Shown piece after piece: positions 39,747 through 52,283 of a stretch of 64,000 nt of DNA. The DNA is taken from NCBI GenBank assembly GCA_949318235.1, contig OX439129.1:38125601-38189600 (forward strand), written 5' to 3'. Within the stretch, counting starts at the first letter, position 1, and each line of letters begins with the position of its first letter. A model generated the notes under the pieces. The model did not search any database and was not told the DNA's origin. It worked only from the letters and a program-made list of their open reading frames with translations. A program made the position numbers and the translations under genes. This DNA comes from Ecdyonurus torrentis. Taxonomy: Eukaryota > Arthropoda > Insecta > Ephemeroptera > Heptageniidae.

Positions 39747-40691
39747 AACCCATGAGAAGCCTCTCTTAATCTCATTATATATTGTAAAAATGATTATTTA
39801 ATTGTTATTATATGTATACACGGTCTGAAAATAACGTTGTTTAGTCTCTCACGTATTTATATATTTTTTTGACACTTAAGTGTCAGTGACATTTTAATGG
39901 ATTTTAATGTGTGTGTTTTCTATTAATAAATTTGTTTATTGATATTTTAAATGAATAGAATTTCCAAACCGTCTTCTTTTTTTCTTGTATACAATATTAT
40001 ATTTACTTACTAATGCTGTAAAGGTTTTTTTAAAACAGGAAACCCATGCAGGAATGCATAAGATAAGCCAATACACACTCTTTGCATATTAAAATAGACA
40101 TAATATGAATGACATCAAAATGCATGTTCTGACATTATCAATATATACATGATTTGAAGTTATTATTGCTAAATTATGATAAATTTTATTTTATACAAAA
40201 ATTCTTGCTGGGTATAATGGAATGGAGTAATATTATATAGTAACAAACGGAATTATTTAATTTTACAGAACAATTATATTATTCATGACTTATTTCAATT
40301 TTCACAGCATTTAATCGTTACTTTTCAAATCTTTTCCATTTAATGTATACTCATCAGTGCGTGTTATAAAAAGAAAAAAGAAAAAAAAAAAGTCAATTTT
40401 GGTGTGAAATTAAAGGAAATTACACACCATGTCAATTTATTTCAAAATTCAATCTAAGAATTGATGGAAAGAGAGGGAAGAGGCATACTATAACCAATAT
40501 AGTATCGTAACTCATTAAAATCGTGAGTCTGTGATCGGCTTATATATGTATAGAGAATTTATATTTTAAAAGGGTAAAGATATATAAATGTTTATTTTTA
40601 TACATCAACACAACACGAAGATTGTTTTGACAAGTGTTATAGTCTCTCTCAATCTAAAATTTCAACCCCATTTGTACTTATTTATTATTGT

Positions 40692-40799
<108 letters not shown>

Positions 40800-41839
40800 G
40801 GGATGTTTATATATGCATAATATTATAAAGTATTGAATATAAAAGTTTAAAAATTACAGTGAATGTATACACAGAAAAAAGAAAGAAAAAAAAAAAAAAA
40901 AAAAAAAACTTCATACTTGTTGCCTTACGTTACAATAGAATCGAAAAGTTTCATCTTTTTTTTTATCATTTCCTGTTATGTTATTATTTTAATTTAAAAT
41001 TTATTATTTATATTTGTAATGTAATATAAAAGTAGAAAGTGTGAAATGTGCATTCAATTTAAATCAGTTAAACTAAATTTTATGTTATTATTAATTAACA
41101 CATAATGTTACAACAAAAATGTTATATAATATATAAATAAAATAATAAATTATTTTGTTCTGGATTTTCAACTATATTATACGAAGTAAAATCTTTTAAT
41201 TGATTACTCAATGGGGGGTGTGCCTTTAGCGTTAATGAAAATTTCCCTTCCTTATATAATATATTAAATTCATGATATTTCCTTTATAATACAAAGAACA
41301 GCTTGCACTGTCATATCACCTTGTTATTAATTTTATGTACTGATAGTCTATAGAAAAATGCTTTGAGTACTTAGCTTCACCATTCCATTAAAAAATAGAA
41401 GATGAAAAAAAAAAAAAAAAAAAAAGTATAACGGTACGATAGTTTATTTGTAATAATAACAAACACCTGTGAATAAAATTGATGATAGAAATCAGCTGAA
41501 TTTTTATAGGCTTTTTCTCCTTTTTTTTTATCTCACATTCCATCATATATTTTTTATATCTTTAACCGGAAGACTAATGCTGAATGGATTATTAAAATAT
41601 ATTAATGTTATTACTTTTTTTTTTTTTTTTTTTTGAGTGAGTCATTCAAAAAACTATATAAGAAGTATGCATAAAGGAGTCTTTTTATGTCTATATAGCA
41701 AAACATAAAATAATATTCATAGTATCGCAAAAAAAAAAAAAAAAAAAAAAAGGTTAAAGAAAATGGTTAAAGAAAATGATCTTACACTTTTTAGTATACA
41801 TCATCCAGCATGGCGTAATAAAATTGCTATGGCCTAAAG

Positions 41840-42731
41840 CAGGGTTTCTCAACCTTTTTGAGCTGCGGAGCACTTTTAGAAGTAAGGAGTGCTCACGGAG
41901 CATAGGGGGTTTGGGGGGCTACGCCCCTCAAAAAAGCCCGCCGCAGGCGCGATTTTTTTTCCAACCACGTGACCGTTTTTTAGGCAATTTAAGTGAAGAT
42001 TTTCAAGAAGATTAATATTCACCCCATTAAAAACTATAGCTAAAATTAGAGCTTTAAATTTTACAAATATAATGGAATCAAGGAAAAAAATAAGTAATAA
42101 ATTTGTAACTTCAGAGCAGAAATTGTGTGGTTAATTGAAAAATTAATAAAATTACTTGTTTTTAAAAGCGTGATTTTCAACATTTCTGAACTATTTTATT
42201 TTACGATTAAAAATGTTATTTTGAGAAATAACATTTTTCTGAAAATATTTGGTAGTAATAGAACTGTCACAAATACTGTCTCCTGTTAAAAAAAATCAAA
42301 ACGATTCTGTCAAAAAATTGAAAAATTAACTTGAATTTATATTTTGGAAAAATTAAGGCTGCTTAGAAAAAACAATATTTATGGCCTTAGTTTCAACCTT
42401 CAGAATTTACTGAAAGTTTAAAATAGGGACCTTTATAATTTTCAAAACTAAAATGACTTAACCAAAATTAAATAAATTGTTAATAATACATAACAGGTAT
42501 TATTCAGAAACACAATATTCATAAAAGTTGATACGTTTTGTACTGTAGTGTTTAAAAATTATGAACATATTTTATTTTAGCTTTTCTTTTTTCTTTTTTT
42601 TCTTCTTTCTTCTTCTTCTTCTTCTTTTTTTTTTTTTTTTTTTTTTTTTACTTCTTCCTTAATTCTGGGGAGCACCTGAAACCATCTCGCGGAGCACCAG
42701 TGCTCCGCGGAGCACCGGTTGAGAAACCCTG
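41840..42731. mobile_element. Non-autonomous hAT-type transposon, complete
   Basis: An 892-bp element has terminal inverted repeats CAGGGTTTCTCAACC at the left and GGTTGAGAAACCCTG at the right (15 of 15 matching). A perfect 8-bp target duplication, GCCTAAAG, lies at 41832-41839 and 42732-42739. The 8-bp duplication and CAGGG ends are diagnostic of the hAT superfamily. Several GGAGCAC or GTGCTCC repeats lie inside both ends, as expected for transposase-binding sites. No transposase frame remains, so it must be mobilised in trans. The interior contains a long TTC/T tract (42594-42650). The intact ends and duplication suggest a fairly young insertion. Confidence 0.93.
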
Positions 42732-44274
42732 GCCTAAAGCAAACAATTTCATCTATTTTTCACGTTATATAGTTTAATGTTTGCAAAAGCTTGACTTGAT
42801 ACTTGATAGTAAAGAATGTATGAAGGTAGATAACGAACGAATGACACACTGTATACTGTACAAATTTACCTTGTTGTGGTTTATTTGACACACGAAAGTG
42901 CTATACAAAGATATATTCTGAGAAAATGTCACCACTACCCCAAGTATCATGCACCGCAAGGGGATAATTCTTGTTAATGAAGCGCGCGTGCTTAAAACTT
43001 TAAAAAATATTATGGAACATATGCAAACTACATGAGGCGTAAGCTGTCACGTATTTTTTTTATATACATCTAATTTGATATGTGATATATTATTATAAAA
43101 AATATTTATGAATAGATGTTTTTTTTTTGTACATGCCGTTTGAGAATTCTTTAATTTGTTATTTGATAATCAAATTAAAAGCTGGATTTAAATAGCTCGT
43201 TCAGTAAACCCATTGAAAAAAAAAATGCGATTTTTTTTCTCCTTCATATGAATGATGATAAATAAAGGTCAGTTCTGGGTTATGATATTTTAATTTACTA
43301 AGTGGTTATGTACTGTGTGTGTGTGTAAAAAGGTTATACAGTTTATTATTATCTCAATGTTAGTGAGTGCGTATATATATGTGATGTATTCGCTTGATAA
43401 ACAACCGCAATGCACAACATTTTGAGGTGCATGAGTGTGTGGATGAAAGGGAGAAAATGAGGGTGTGTTTTGTCGCCTGGGTGACGCTAACTTTGAGTGA
43501 GCAACTCGACACGACGCCATGGTCACAAGCCTTACTTTATACATACTCAAAAAAAGTTTCAAATATCCTACTTCCCCATCTTATATACATAAAAACACCA
43601 TCATAATAAGTCAGGGATTTTCAAAGTGAAATGTGACAAAAATAAAAATTTCAGATCACATTAAAAACAAATTAAAAGCTTTTAGTGCTTTGAAATCTGA
43701 TTTCCAATACGTAAAAGTAACATTTATATTTATTGATGTGTACTACACACCCTTCTCTACATTTTCAGATGTTGATGGAGAATAAAAATAGTATTTTATA
43801 TGATTAAACTTACTCCTATATAGGACAGTAATTTTTAGTTTATTACATATTTTAGCTAATATTGTTCACACTATCACTTACGTTTTATTCATTGCATTTT
43901 TATTATTGTTATTTTTTTGTCACGCCTTTGGGGTAATTTCAATTATTATTATTTTTTTTAAGAATGGAAAAAAAAAAAGAAAAAAAAAAGAGAGCATTAC
44001 CGTGAAATTCATAAAACTGTCGTTCAGCGATAAAGTAGAGGAATTTACGATAAAATTCCCAGCCAGTCTGCAGAGTGTGTGCTATATGTTGGTTGCCTGA
44101 CCTAGGCCACTTGGGGAGGAAAAAAAAAAAAAAAAAAAGAGGGGTGGGGTACGCTTTCACTAAAAGTAGCTTGTGAAGGGGGAAAGATGAAGAAGAAGAA
44201 GAAGAAGAAAAAAAAAAAATGAGAGGGTAAATTTTTACCCCTAAGACAGCATCATTCTGTAACATTTGCCGCGA

Positions 44275-44317
44275 ACATTTACGTTTTTATGTATTTGCTC
44301 CATAAAAACGTAAATGT
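44275..44317. repeat. Perfect hairpin, 17-bp arms
   Basis: ACATTTACGTTTTTATG (44275-44291) is repeated in inverse complement at 44301-44317, separated by a 9-base loop. No target duplication is evident. It could be the remnant of a small hairpin transposon. Confidence 0.85.
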
Positions 44318-46599
44318 GTACCGAAAAAAAAATGTAAATAAGGTCATGAAATATATATATTTTTTTGTATTACATATTTTTATATTTTATTTTATACATT
44401 ATATTATTATATACTACTGTCATAAATTTTATTTTTGTTACGTTTTATGTTAAAATTTAATATTATTTATAAATAAATAATTTTATTTTTTTATGATTTT
44501 TATATATTATACTTTATATAGGTTTAGGTAAAGAAGGATGAATCTAATATTATTTGAACTAGAACTATATGCTATAATATAAGCAGAATGTACAATAGGG
44601 AATTTTTATATTGTTATGGGAAAAATATTAAAAGCATTAAAAGTTTATAAAAGTCTCATGAAAAGTAGTAAATTACTTTTGATGTTGCGTGTAAGATTGC
44701 AGTAATATATATGACAAAGATTGCCTTTTATTTAATACTGCAGTGCTGTACACAAATATATTATATTTTTTGATTTATTTATATATTTTGTGTTAATTTT
44801 ATCCCCGTGATTTAGTAACCTGCATATTTATTGATGACATAAATTGGATCATAAATTTATGTATATAATTTATCAACTTTTTTTTTCTTTAATATTTCTT
44901 TTCTTTTTTTATCAGATTTGCGTCATTTTAATATGCTTTGTGTGTGTGTGTGTGTGTTTGAGAAGATGTTATACAATTCTCGAAAATATATGTATCTCTT
45001 TCTCTCTCTCTCCCCCCCCCCCCCCTTTCATATAATTACACAACTCTTGTTATACGTATATTAGTTCCAATTATGCAGATGTATTAAATACATATTATAA
45101 AGAACATAATATATAGCAGAGAGATGTTAGTACCGTGGTAACAAACAGTAAAAAATAAAAATTAGAGCATACGTAATATAGATCGTATTTACAGTATTGT
45201 GGTAAAATATTATAATATGTGAAACCAAAGAAATTTATCTTGTTTCAATACCTCCTTCCTTCACTTGCATGCATGCAATGCTGAAACAGCAAAATGCAAG
45301 TGAAGTGAGAGGTGTTATGATTACTGTGTATACAGTATACACACATATTATTACGACATCCATAACAATGAGTAGACTTTGTTCACACGATTCAAAGCTC
45401 TCGCACTGTATTCAAGCTCCACAGCTAACTAACTAAAATGTAATTAACGCTAACTCGTCAAAAGTTTCGCGTGACATGCTTTGGAATTTTATGTCTCTAA
45501 ATTTTTTTTTCTCCTTTAATTTTTCAAAGAAAAAACAATAGCAAAATATTTTTAAAGCTTGTTTTTGATAATATTGAGTATTTTATATTTTACCACGAAT
45601 TTTTATTTTATTTAAGAAATGAATGACGTTAAATACATGATTCTTTTTTAAAGATTGCTAATTAATTTTTAGATTTCATTTCAAACAGGTTTAATTATTT
45701 TTGTGACGTTCAGCTATAGAAGTAAAATCGAAATGATACGAAACATATAATTTAATAAGTAGACTATCTAAAAAAAAAAGAAGACCAAGTCATTGAGAAA
45801 AATAAGTATAACTTTATAAATATAAGAACGGAACAATAATCATAGTATATAGCAAATTGCTCTTATAAAACTTTATTTTATTGAAGTATAGTTTTATTCT
45901 CAATACTTCAAAATGAAGAAAAAAAATTTGCAAAAATTCTATATTGTGTATTTTGAAGTTGGTTATTGCGAAGTGATTTTGGAGTGGTTTCATTGTTATG
46001 AGCTTTTATAATAGTTTTGCAAGAAGTATAAAATAAAGTGGACTTGAATGTTAAGTGATTTACCATGTAGCGAACTAGTACCAACACCTTGTCTTACACC
46101 TGAAGAGTCACGTTGTCCTATAAAACTAAATAATAATAAAAAACTTCTGTGTGCTTTGTCCTTGATTTTTTTTTTTTTTTTTTTTTTATCATTTTACAAT
46201 GCATATGAATTATTATGAAATATTATCATATCTTATTTACTGATTTCATAAATTAGTCATATTCTTGAAACTTTATATATATTTTCCTAACTCCGATAAT
46301 AAGCAAAGTAAACTTACTTATTGCAATATTTAAGTACTTGTTAAACGTATTAGTTCAATAACCTCTCATTCATAAAGTAAAGTGTAACAAATTCATTCAC
46401 TTCCTGTCGTAAACCTGATGACTTTGTATACAATAAAGAAAGAAAAAAAAAAAGGTCTGTGAAGATATTTATATTAGGTTTTCATGTCCACTTAAAACAT
46501 CTTTGATCACCATTGTCTTGCAAATAATGTTCTTCATTTACTTATCTAAGGTTACAATCTATATTATATTATTGTAGTTTTATATAGAAACGCTTTCGT

Positions 46600-46925
46600 A
46601 GTTTGATAAGTGAAAGTTTTGCGAATATTGAATGACCTAAGTGAACAGAGTGGATGGACGGTTGAGTGCTACTGGTGCTAAGCGGCATCAACAACATACA
46701 AAAAAAAAAGTGGTTTGTAGGTATAGGTGAGTGAGTGAGTGGTGGGACAGGCAGGCAGGCAGGCCAGGCTAGGCAGGCAAAGCAACACTCGTGGTGCTGT
46801 TGGTGCCACACGCAGTTGTATTTGCCGTCAAGGTGACTGCCCCTGAAATCGTGCTTCCCGCCACGCGACTGGCGTGATCGACTACTTTACTGCGCATGCG
46901 CTCATTTTTTTAAAACTTTGATCGC
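46600..46925. promoter_or_regulatory. GC-rich island with NRF-1 core; possible alternative promoter
   Basis: The longest GC-rich island of the 22.8-kb intron, about 3.5 kb upstream of the RA-domain exon. It contains TGCGCATGCGCT (46891-46902), which includes the palindromic NRF-1/Ewg core GCGCATGCGC, plus GTGAGTGAGTGAG and repeated GGCAGGCAGGC. A weak + strand donor (CGTCAAG|GTGACT) lies near 46831. It could drive a shorter canoe isoform or an antisense RNA; the - strand frame across it resembles no protein. Confidence 0.35.
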
Positions 46926-49900
46926 GGCGGCAATCTCTACACACTAATAAAATATGTTTTGTCACATTTAATGATATTGATTAATTACATACTATATTTT
47001 AAAGCAGAAATAAGAAGAAAAAAAACGTTGAAAAATCTGATTTGTAGTGGTAGTACCTGCTTTTGCTTTACTATAATCAATCTCACGCAAGATATATGTA
47101 TAATATGTAATATCGTATTCATAGCATGTCATCAATTGCTTTATAGATAGTTTTTCTTGAAAAGAAGGCGTGGTTCACATGTATTGCGTTGTATTATTTT
47201 TATATACGTATTCTCAACCCCTGATAACGACTTTCATAATAACAAGTTGCCTGGTAATAATAATCATCATTTATATACAACCGGATTTATAATTTTTATA
47301 TATATTTTGTTGATTAGTTAGTTCTTTTATATTATAAATACTTATGATGCGTTGATTAACGCGGGCGGGTGAAACCTGATTTTCCTGAGCTTTATTTTTA
47401 AATACAACAGCTTCCTTTCTTTTTTTATTAATAATTTTAACGGAACATTTTCCCACAAGATTTTTTTTTAATATAATATACACATACAGATAACATTAGT
47501 TTTTATTTAATGATCCATTAATAAAAAAAAATAATAATAATAATAAATAAATAAAAAAAGATATAGATTTGTTATTGTTTTTCTCAAGTCTTACCCGGAA
47601 ATTATAGAGAGAAAAAAAAATGTTTATTTATGTTTTATTTTTTTCATAAATTATATAAACAACATAATTTTGGTGTGAGATTTGTGTTTGCATTTATTTG
47701 CGGAAGTTGCTGACAATTAATGTACTGCGGGGTGCATTAGACTGCAGCAGTGTCACGGTTCACCCCTCTTATTACTGGATTGCAATTGGCATACATAGCA
47801 GGGGACCTGTATGTTTTAGACAGGTGCCTAATGCTTTCCCACGCTCCCCTTTTTATTATTTTTTTTTTTTACCTGATATGATATACTAACCTAGAGGGCA
47901 GCACAGAACAGTGTAATATAGGGCGTAATAATCACTGATAATGGTACCATTTAAATAAGAGCACGGCTGTATATGATAAAAGATAAAAAGAAAAATATAA
48001 TATATATATAAAAGATTTTTGAAATGTATCACTTTATTTTTATCAAAGGACATTTTATATACATATAATATAAACATCTATAAAGTGCATTATGAGATAT
48101 AATCTTTTAGTATTGTTGCTAAAAAGTATCAAGTATAAAATTGGTATAGTATACATAAAAGCTATATTATTATAATGTGTTATATGTAAGGGAGCTATTT
48201 TTTTTTCTATCACAAATAGCTTTTGCTTTGACTTTATTTAGATTGAAATGTGATGAATTAGTGACCACATTGTTATATATATATATATAAAATTACATTG
48301 AAGTCTGAAGCGCGTGTAAAAAAAAAATATATAATGAAAATGCTTCTCCTGGAGGCTTTATAATACATTATTTTGAGGTTTAAATTTAACTTCAAGTGGG
48401 CATCTGCTATAGCCACCATACCACACTAACCAGTAACTATAGGACGGACGTATAAGATGTGTAGGCTATTTCTGCACCCTGTAACATGGTAAACAGACGC
48501 TTGATAACGCTTCACTGAATTTCGCCCTCATATGTAAATCTCCACATGGTAATTTGTTAATATAAAGTGATCTCGACTTGAACTTCACAAACAAGAGCAT
48601 AAAATCTATATACATAAGTACAACATCTATTATAGTCAATATTTTTTGTTTGAAGTATTATATAATAACGTTAAAATTTCATATTGCTAAATTATTGTTT
48701 AAACTTTTGTATCCCACTTAAAAGTTCTTTAACCTTTCATATTTTTGTTTGAAAAAAAAAAAAAAAAAAAAAAAGAAAACGTATATTTTTTGTCTCCCCT
48801 TTTATACCCAAAGTTAGCTTGAGTTGATGTATAAACGTCCCATAAAGTACACATTACAAAATGGTCCTGTGTAAATAAGCAATGTCTGTCTGTATGTTTA
48901 CCATGTGGTTTTACTGTTCTACCTTGATGCTTTACTAGAGGCAACAAAGCCAACGATTATTATTATGACTTGCTTTGCTCTCTGTCTTTAACTATAATAT
49001 ACATACTCTTATCTTCTTTACCAGGAAAGATTCACCGGCTTTATATAATATGAAACGCCTTTAGTTCGTAGACATGTACGAAAATTTTCTTGGATGTATA
49101 TGTGAAATAACATAGTGTAATATTATTTGTTTTTCTCTTCTTATTTTTATTATTTTTTTTTTTCTTTACGCAAAATGTTGTATATAACTAAGGCTGAACT
49201 TTTATACGAAAACTTTTGCTTGTTAACTTTGAAAGTACTTTTTCTTTGAATTATTTATTCATATTATGTAAAACTTTTATGATAAATAAGTTTGTGTATA
49301 TAATATATATTTTTTTTTCAAAGTATGAAACTTTAAATTGTAAACATAGAATACTTATAAGCTGTGTTTATTAAAATAGTAAAAACATCAAGCATGACTG
49401 ACATTGCAAACTTCTCTGCTCATTCACTTAAAGAAAAAAAAAAAAGAAAAATAAATTAAAAGCTTCTGCTCGTAAATTGAGAATAGTTATGATATGATGA
49501 AATAAAGACTGAGATGAAACATTTATTTTTCTCTCCAGTTCATAATTTAATCTTCACCCCCTTACTCCAGTTTATCAGCTTCTGTCGCCCAAGTTTTCTT
49601 GTATTTCACTCGCACCCCACGAATATAAGTGCATTTCTACTGCGAGGGTAGGCATGAATGACCTACTGCAAGGGATGCACCAATGACGTCATAGCCTGTT
49701 TCAAACTAACATAGGGATGTTTTTATGTAAGGATCCTGCCGTGTGACATAAGTTGATGAAATTGAGCATTGTGTCTTGAAATTACATTATGTATACTGAG
49801 GTCTGCAGAAATGAAGCCGAAAGACGATAATATTTTTCTGCTCAGCTTCTCTCGTCACCATACTAATATTTCATCACGTACAAATATACTAACTTATGCA

Positions 49901-50361
49901 TATCATGCAAAATATAACTTTGCTGACTTGTTTATTTGACACTTAAGTTTTTTTTTTTTTTTTTCTGCTCTCAGAAAAAAACTTGAGAGAGTATGCGATC
50001 ATATTTTTAACTTACGTATGTTCAAAGTATTATGCAAGATTGTTAACAAAAATAAAATTCTTTTCATCAGAATGTTTTTATATTATACTTTATATATAAT
50101 TTCTAGGAATAATTGCATCATTGAAAGAAAATGTAATCATAATAAAATAATAATAATATTATACAGTTACACATTTTAAAAACAATTAATAGTGATTTTT
50201 AATTGATATTTTGTACCGTTTTTATGTGTTATAGTATATTCCATATAACGCATTCACACTCAGGCATTGACTCTATTTAGTATTATTATAGGTAGTTATT
50301 AATTATAACAGAATTTAATTGATTTGAAATGATGCTAATGATTTATATTTTTTTATTACAG

Positions 50362-50554
50362 GAATTGGAGTTTCATGGTGTAATGAGATTCTACTTTCAA
50401 GATTCCGGTCAAAAAGTGGCTACAAAATGTATTCGCGTCGCTTCCACTGCTTCTACACAGGCTGTCATCGAAACTCTAATCGAAAAATTCCGTCCAGATA
50501 TGCGTATGCTCTCTGTACCAGAGTATGCGTTGTATGAAATCCACGAAAATGGAG
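50362..50554 (+). CDS. cno: Canoe/afadin exon: first Ras-association domain, N-terminal part
   Basis: It follows a clean acceptor (TTTATTACAG|GAATTG) in phase 0 and ends at GGAG|GTAAGA, leaving one base of a split codon. The 64 whole codons are residues 68-131 if counted from the ATG at 27366. They start ELEFHGVMRFYFQDSGQ and include KCIRVASTAST, IEKFRPDMRML and PEYALYEIHENG, matching the start and core of the afadin RA1 ubiquitin-like fold that binds Ras and Rap1 in its GTP form. The near-invariant FHGVMRFYFQD and EKFRPDMRMLS blocks make the assignment secure. The insect-like wording (QDSGQKVATK) fits canoe better than vertebrate afadin. Confidence 0.97.
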
Positions 50555-51467
50555 GTAAGACATGCAAACCCTATCAATTGAATAATAATGAGGAAGACTA
50601 AAAAAATTATTGATAGGGGCTAATTTTATTTCATATTGTAAAAAAGGACATTATTCGAAATTGATTGATATGCAAATTTCTAAATTTTGAGTTTATTAAG
50701 AATTTTTAATAAATTTTTGAAAACCGAAAAATGACGTCATACGCACATACGTTTAATGCACTTATGCATAGGAAAAAGTTGACGCTGGTGACGTCATTTC
50801 GCGACTTTCAAAAATGAATTAAAAATACTTGATGAACTCAAAAATTACAAATTCGCATACCTATCGATTAATAATAATGTCCTCTTTTAGAATATGCAAT
50901 ACATTACCCCCGAAATGGTTTCAGTCTTTCTCATTATAGTAATAAGTTTTTTTTTTAATTTAATAATGAGTTTTTAGCACCAGCTATTGTTGTGTGTGTA
51001 TACTAAATATATAGAAAGTAAATTCATGATAACTCTGCTAAAAATTCAATAAAAATGTGCTTTATTTCATAATATAATGTTACAATGCACCTGAAAGTAA
51101 AATGAATAACTTTGCTTTGTAATTATACATAACCTAGCTTATATGTATTTAATTAATATGGGATTTGCGAGCTGTTATATAATCAAATTACTATACGTTC
51201 ATCAGATTTTCACACACACCTTTTTTTTTTTTGCATATTCACTTTCTTGATTACCAGGCAAATATAAAAACATAATAAAATTAATTAGTGTAGAATCTGG
51301 ATTGTAATTAAAAAAAATGTATGAGCCTACAAAGCGAAGAAAAATATATGAAAATGAACTCTTGCTTTCTTTAAAATTAATATTAAGTAATTTACTGCTT
51401 TGTGATTTTATGAGTGAGATTAATATTTGTAATGGTCAGACTAACATGTTGTTATTTTGTTATTCAG
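50555..51467 (+). other. cno: Canoe intron of 913 bp
   Basis: A phase-1 intron, GTAAGA to GTTATTCAG. More than a quarter of it is the 247-bp hairpin element at 50641-50887; the rest is AT-rich without further features. Confidence 0.9.
50641..50887. mobile_element. Hairpin MITE with ~99-bp inverted arms
   Basis: The left arm (50641-50739) and right arm (50789-50887) are inverse complements with scattered mismatches, from AAAAAGGACATTATT at the outer end to TGACGTCA at the inner end. The loop is about 49 bases. TA dinucleotides flank both ends (50639-50640, 50888-50889), as in Tc1/mariner-type MITEs. The element sits 86 bp inside a canoe intron, so the pre-mRNA would fold into a long imperfect duplex. 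Confidence 0.85.
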
Positions 51468-51577
51468 ACGAAAGGCGACTTGGTGTTGAACAAAGACCGC
51501 TCTTGGTACAGCTAAATTGGCATCGAGATGACCGGGAAGGAAGATTTCTTCTACGACGAATTGACGATAAGACCAAC
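51468..51577 (+). CDS. cno: Canoe/afadin exon: end of first RA domain
   Basis: The acceptor is TTATTCAG|ACGAAA; the first two bases complete a split Asp codon (residue 132). The 36 following codons encode ERRLGVEQRPLLVQLNW and then HRDDREGRFLLRRIDDKTN, ending at AAC|GTACGT in phase 0. The PLLVQLNW and DDREGRFLL blocks are hallmark residues closing RA1 in afadin and canoe. The splice to the previous exon restores the unbroken family sequence HENGDERRL. Confidence 0.97.
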
Positions 51578-52117
51578 GTACGTATGATGAAGATTTATTG
51601 TCAATCGTAATGTTTGCTTACTTTGTGAGCAAAAGTGTCGCATTATTAAAGTATTTTAAAATCAATTTAAAAAAATTACTATCATTGAAATACAGTTAAT
51701 TAGAAAATTACATATTTAAAAAGTAAAATTATAATTTATGTCATTGATATAATTCTGTGTGGACATATATTTTTTAAGAAGGAGTAATAACATAAGAACT
51801 TCAATTTTTTTATAATTGTGAAATAAATTGTTCATTTGGAAGAATTATCAAATAAATGTTCTCCTTTATTCTAAAATTAATAATAATAATTATAAACCAA
51901 AAGGGCGAGATTTAGACTTAGTAAAATGTCCGAACTACTCGTATGCACGGTGTACGAGTAGTTCGGACATTGTATCTAGCCTAAATCTCGCCCCCGTACC
52001 GTACACCTAACCCAAACATGCTTAATTGTTTTGATTACAAATTGATTATGAGAACTCAAAAACATGACCTAGTTAAAGTAAAAGTAAGTTATTTAAATAT
52101 ATGATTTAATATTACAG
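51578..52117 (+). other. cno: Canoe intron of 540 bp
   Basis: A phase-0 intron, GTACGT to ATTACAG. It contains the 91-bp hairpin at 51903-51993, which ends 124 bases before the acceptor. Confidence 0.9.
51903..51993. repeat. Hairpin with 41-bp arms
   Basis: The arms at 51903-51943 and 51953-51993 are inverse complements with about five mismatches and a 9-base loop. The outer end is GGGCGAGATTTAG and the inner end is ATGTCCGAACTACTCGTA, which pairs perfectly. No clear target duplication is seen. It is a likely foldback-type MITE; as RNA it would be a strong stem close to the splice acceptor of the next canoe exon. Confidence 0.85.
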
Positions 52118-52283
52118 GTGCCTGCCGTAAGTTTCCAAGAGGGTGGCAGCTCCTTCAAACGCAAACTGTCTAAACGTGAGAAGAAGCAACTCAAGAAACA
52201 AGAAAAGCTGAGCAAAATCAAGAGTCAGACTCCAGCTCCAGGGGACGAGAACAATGGAGGAGTTGCAGAGAAACTCTATACAG
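52118..52283 (+). CDS. cno: Canoe/afadin exon: basic linker between the RA domains
   Basis: It starts after AATATTACAG|GTGCCT in phase 0 and ends at TATACAG|GTAACT with one base of a split codon. The 55 codons (residues 169-223) contain FKRKLSKREKKQLKKQEKL, a Lys/Arg-rich stretch matching the conserved FKR.LSK.EKK segment between RA1 and RA2 in afadin. An acidic/Gly tail (GDENNGGVAEKLYT) follows. The segment is predicted to be disordered or helical and highly charged. Confidence 0.96.

Noticed and set aside
41776..42015. 79-residue + strand frame with Gly/Pro content
   Set aside because: It crosses the left end of the hAT element and its flank, so it is a chance frame over transposon ends.
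46569..46811. 80-residue - strand frame rich in Pro, Cys and His
   Set aside because: It derives from the GGCAGGCAGG and GTGAGTGAG repeats of the intronic island. No family likeness.
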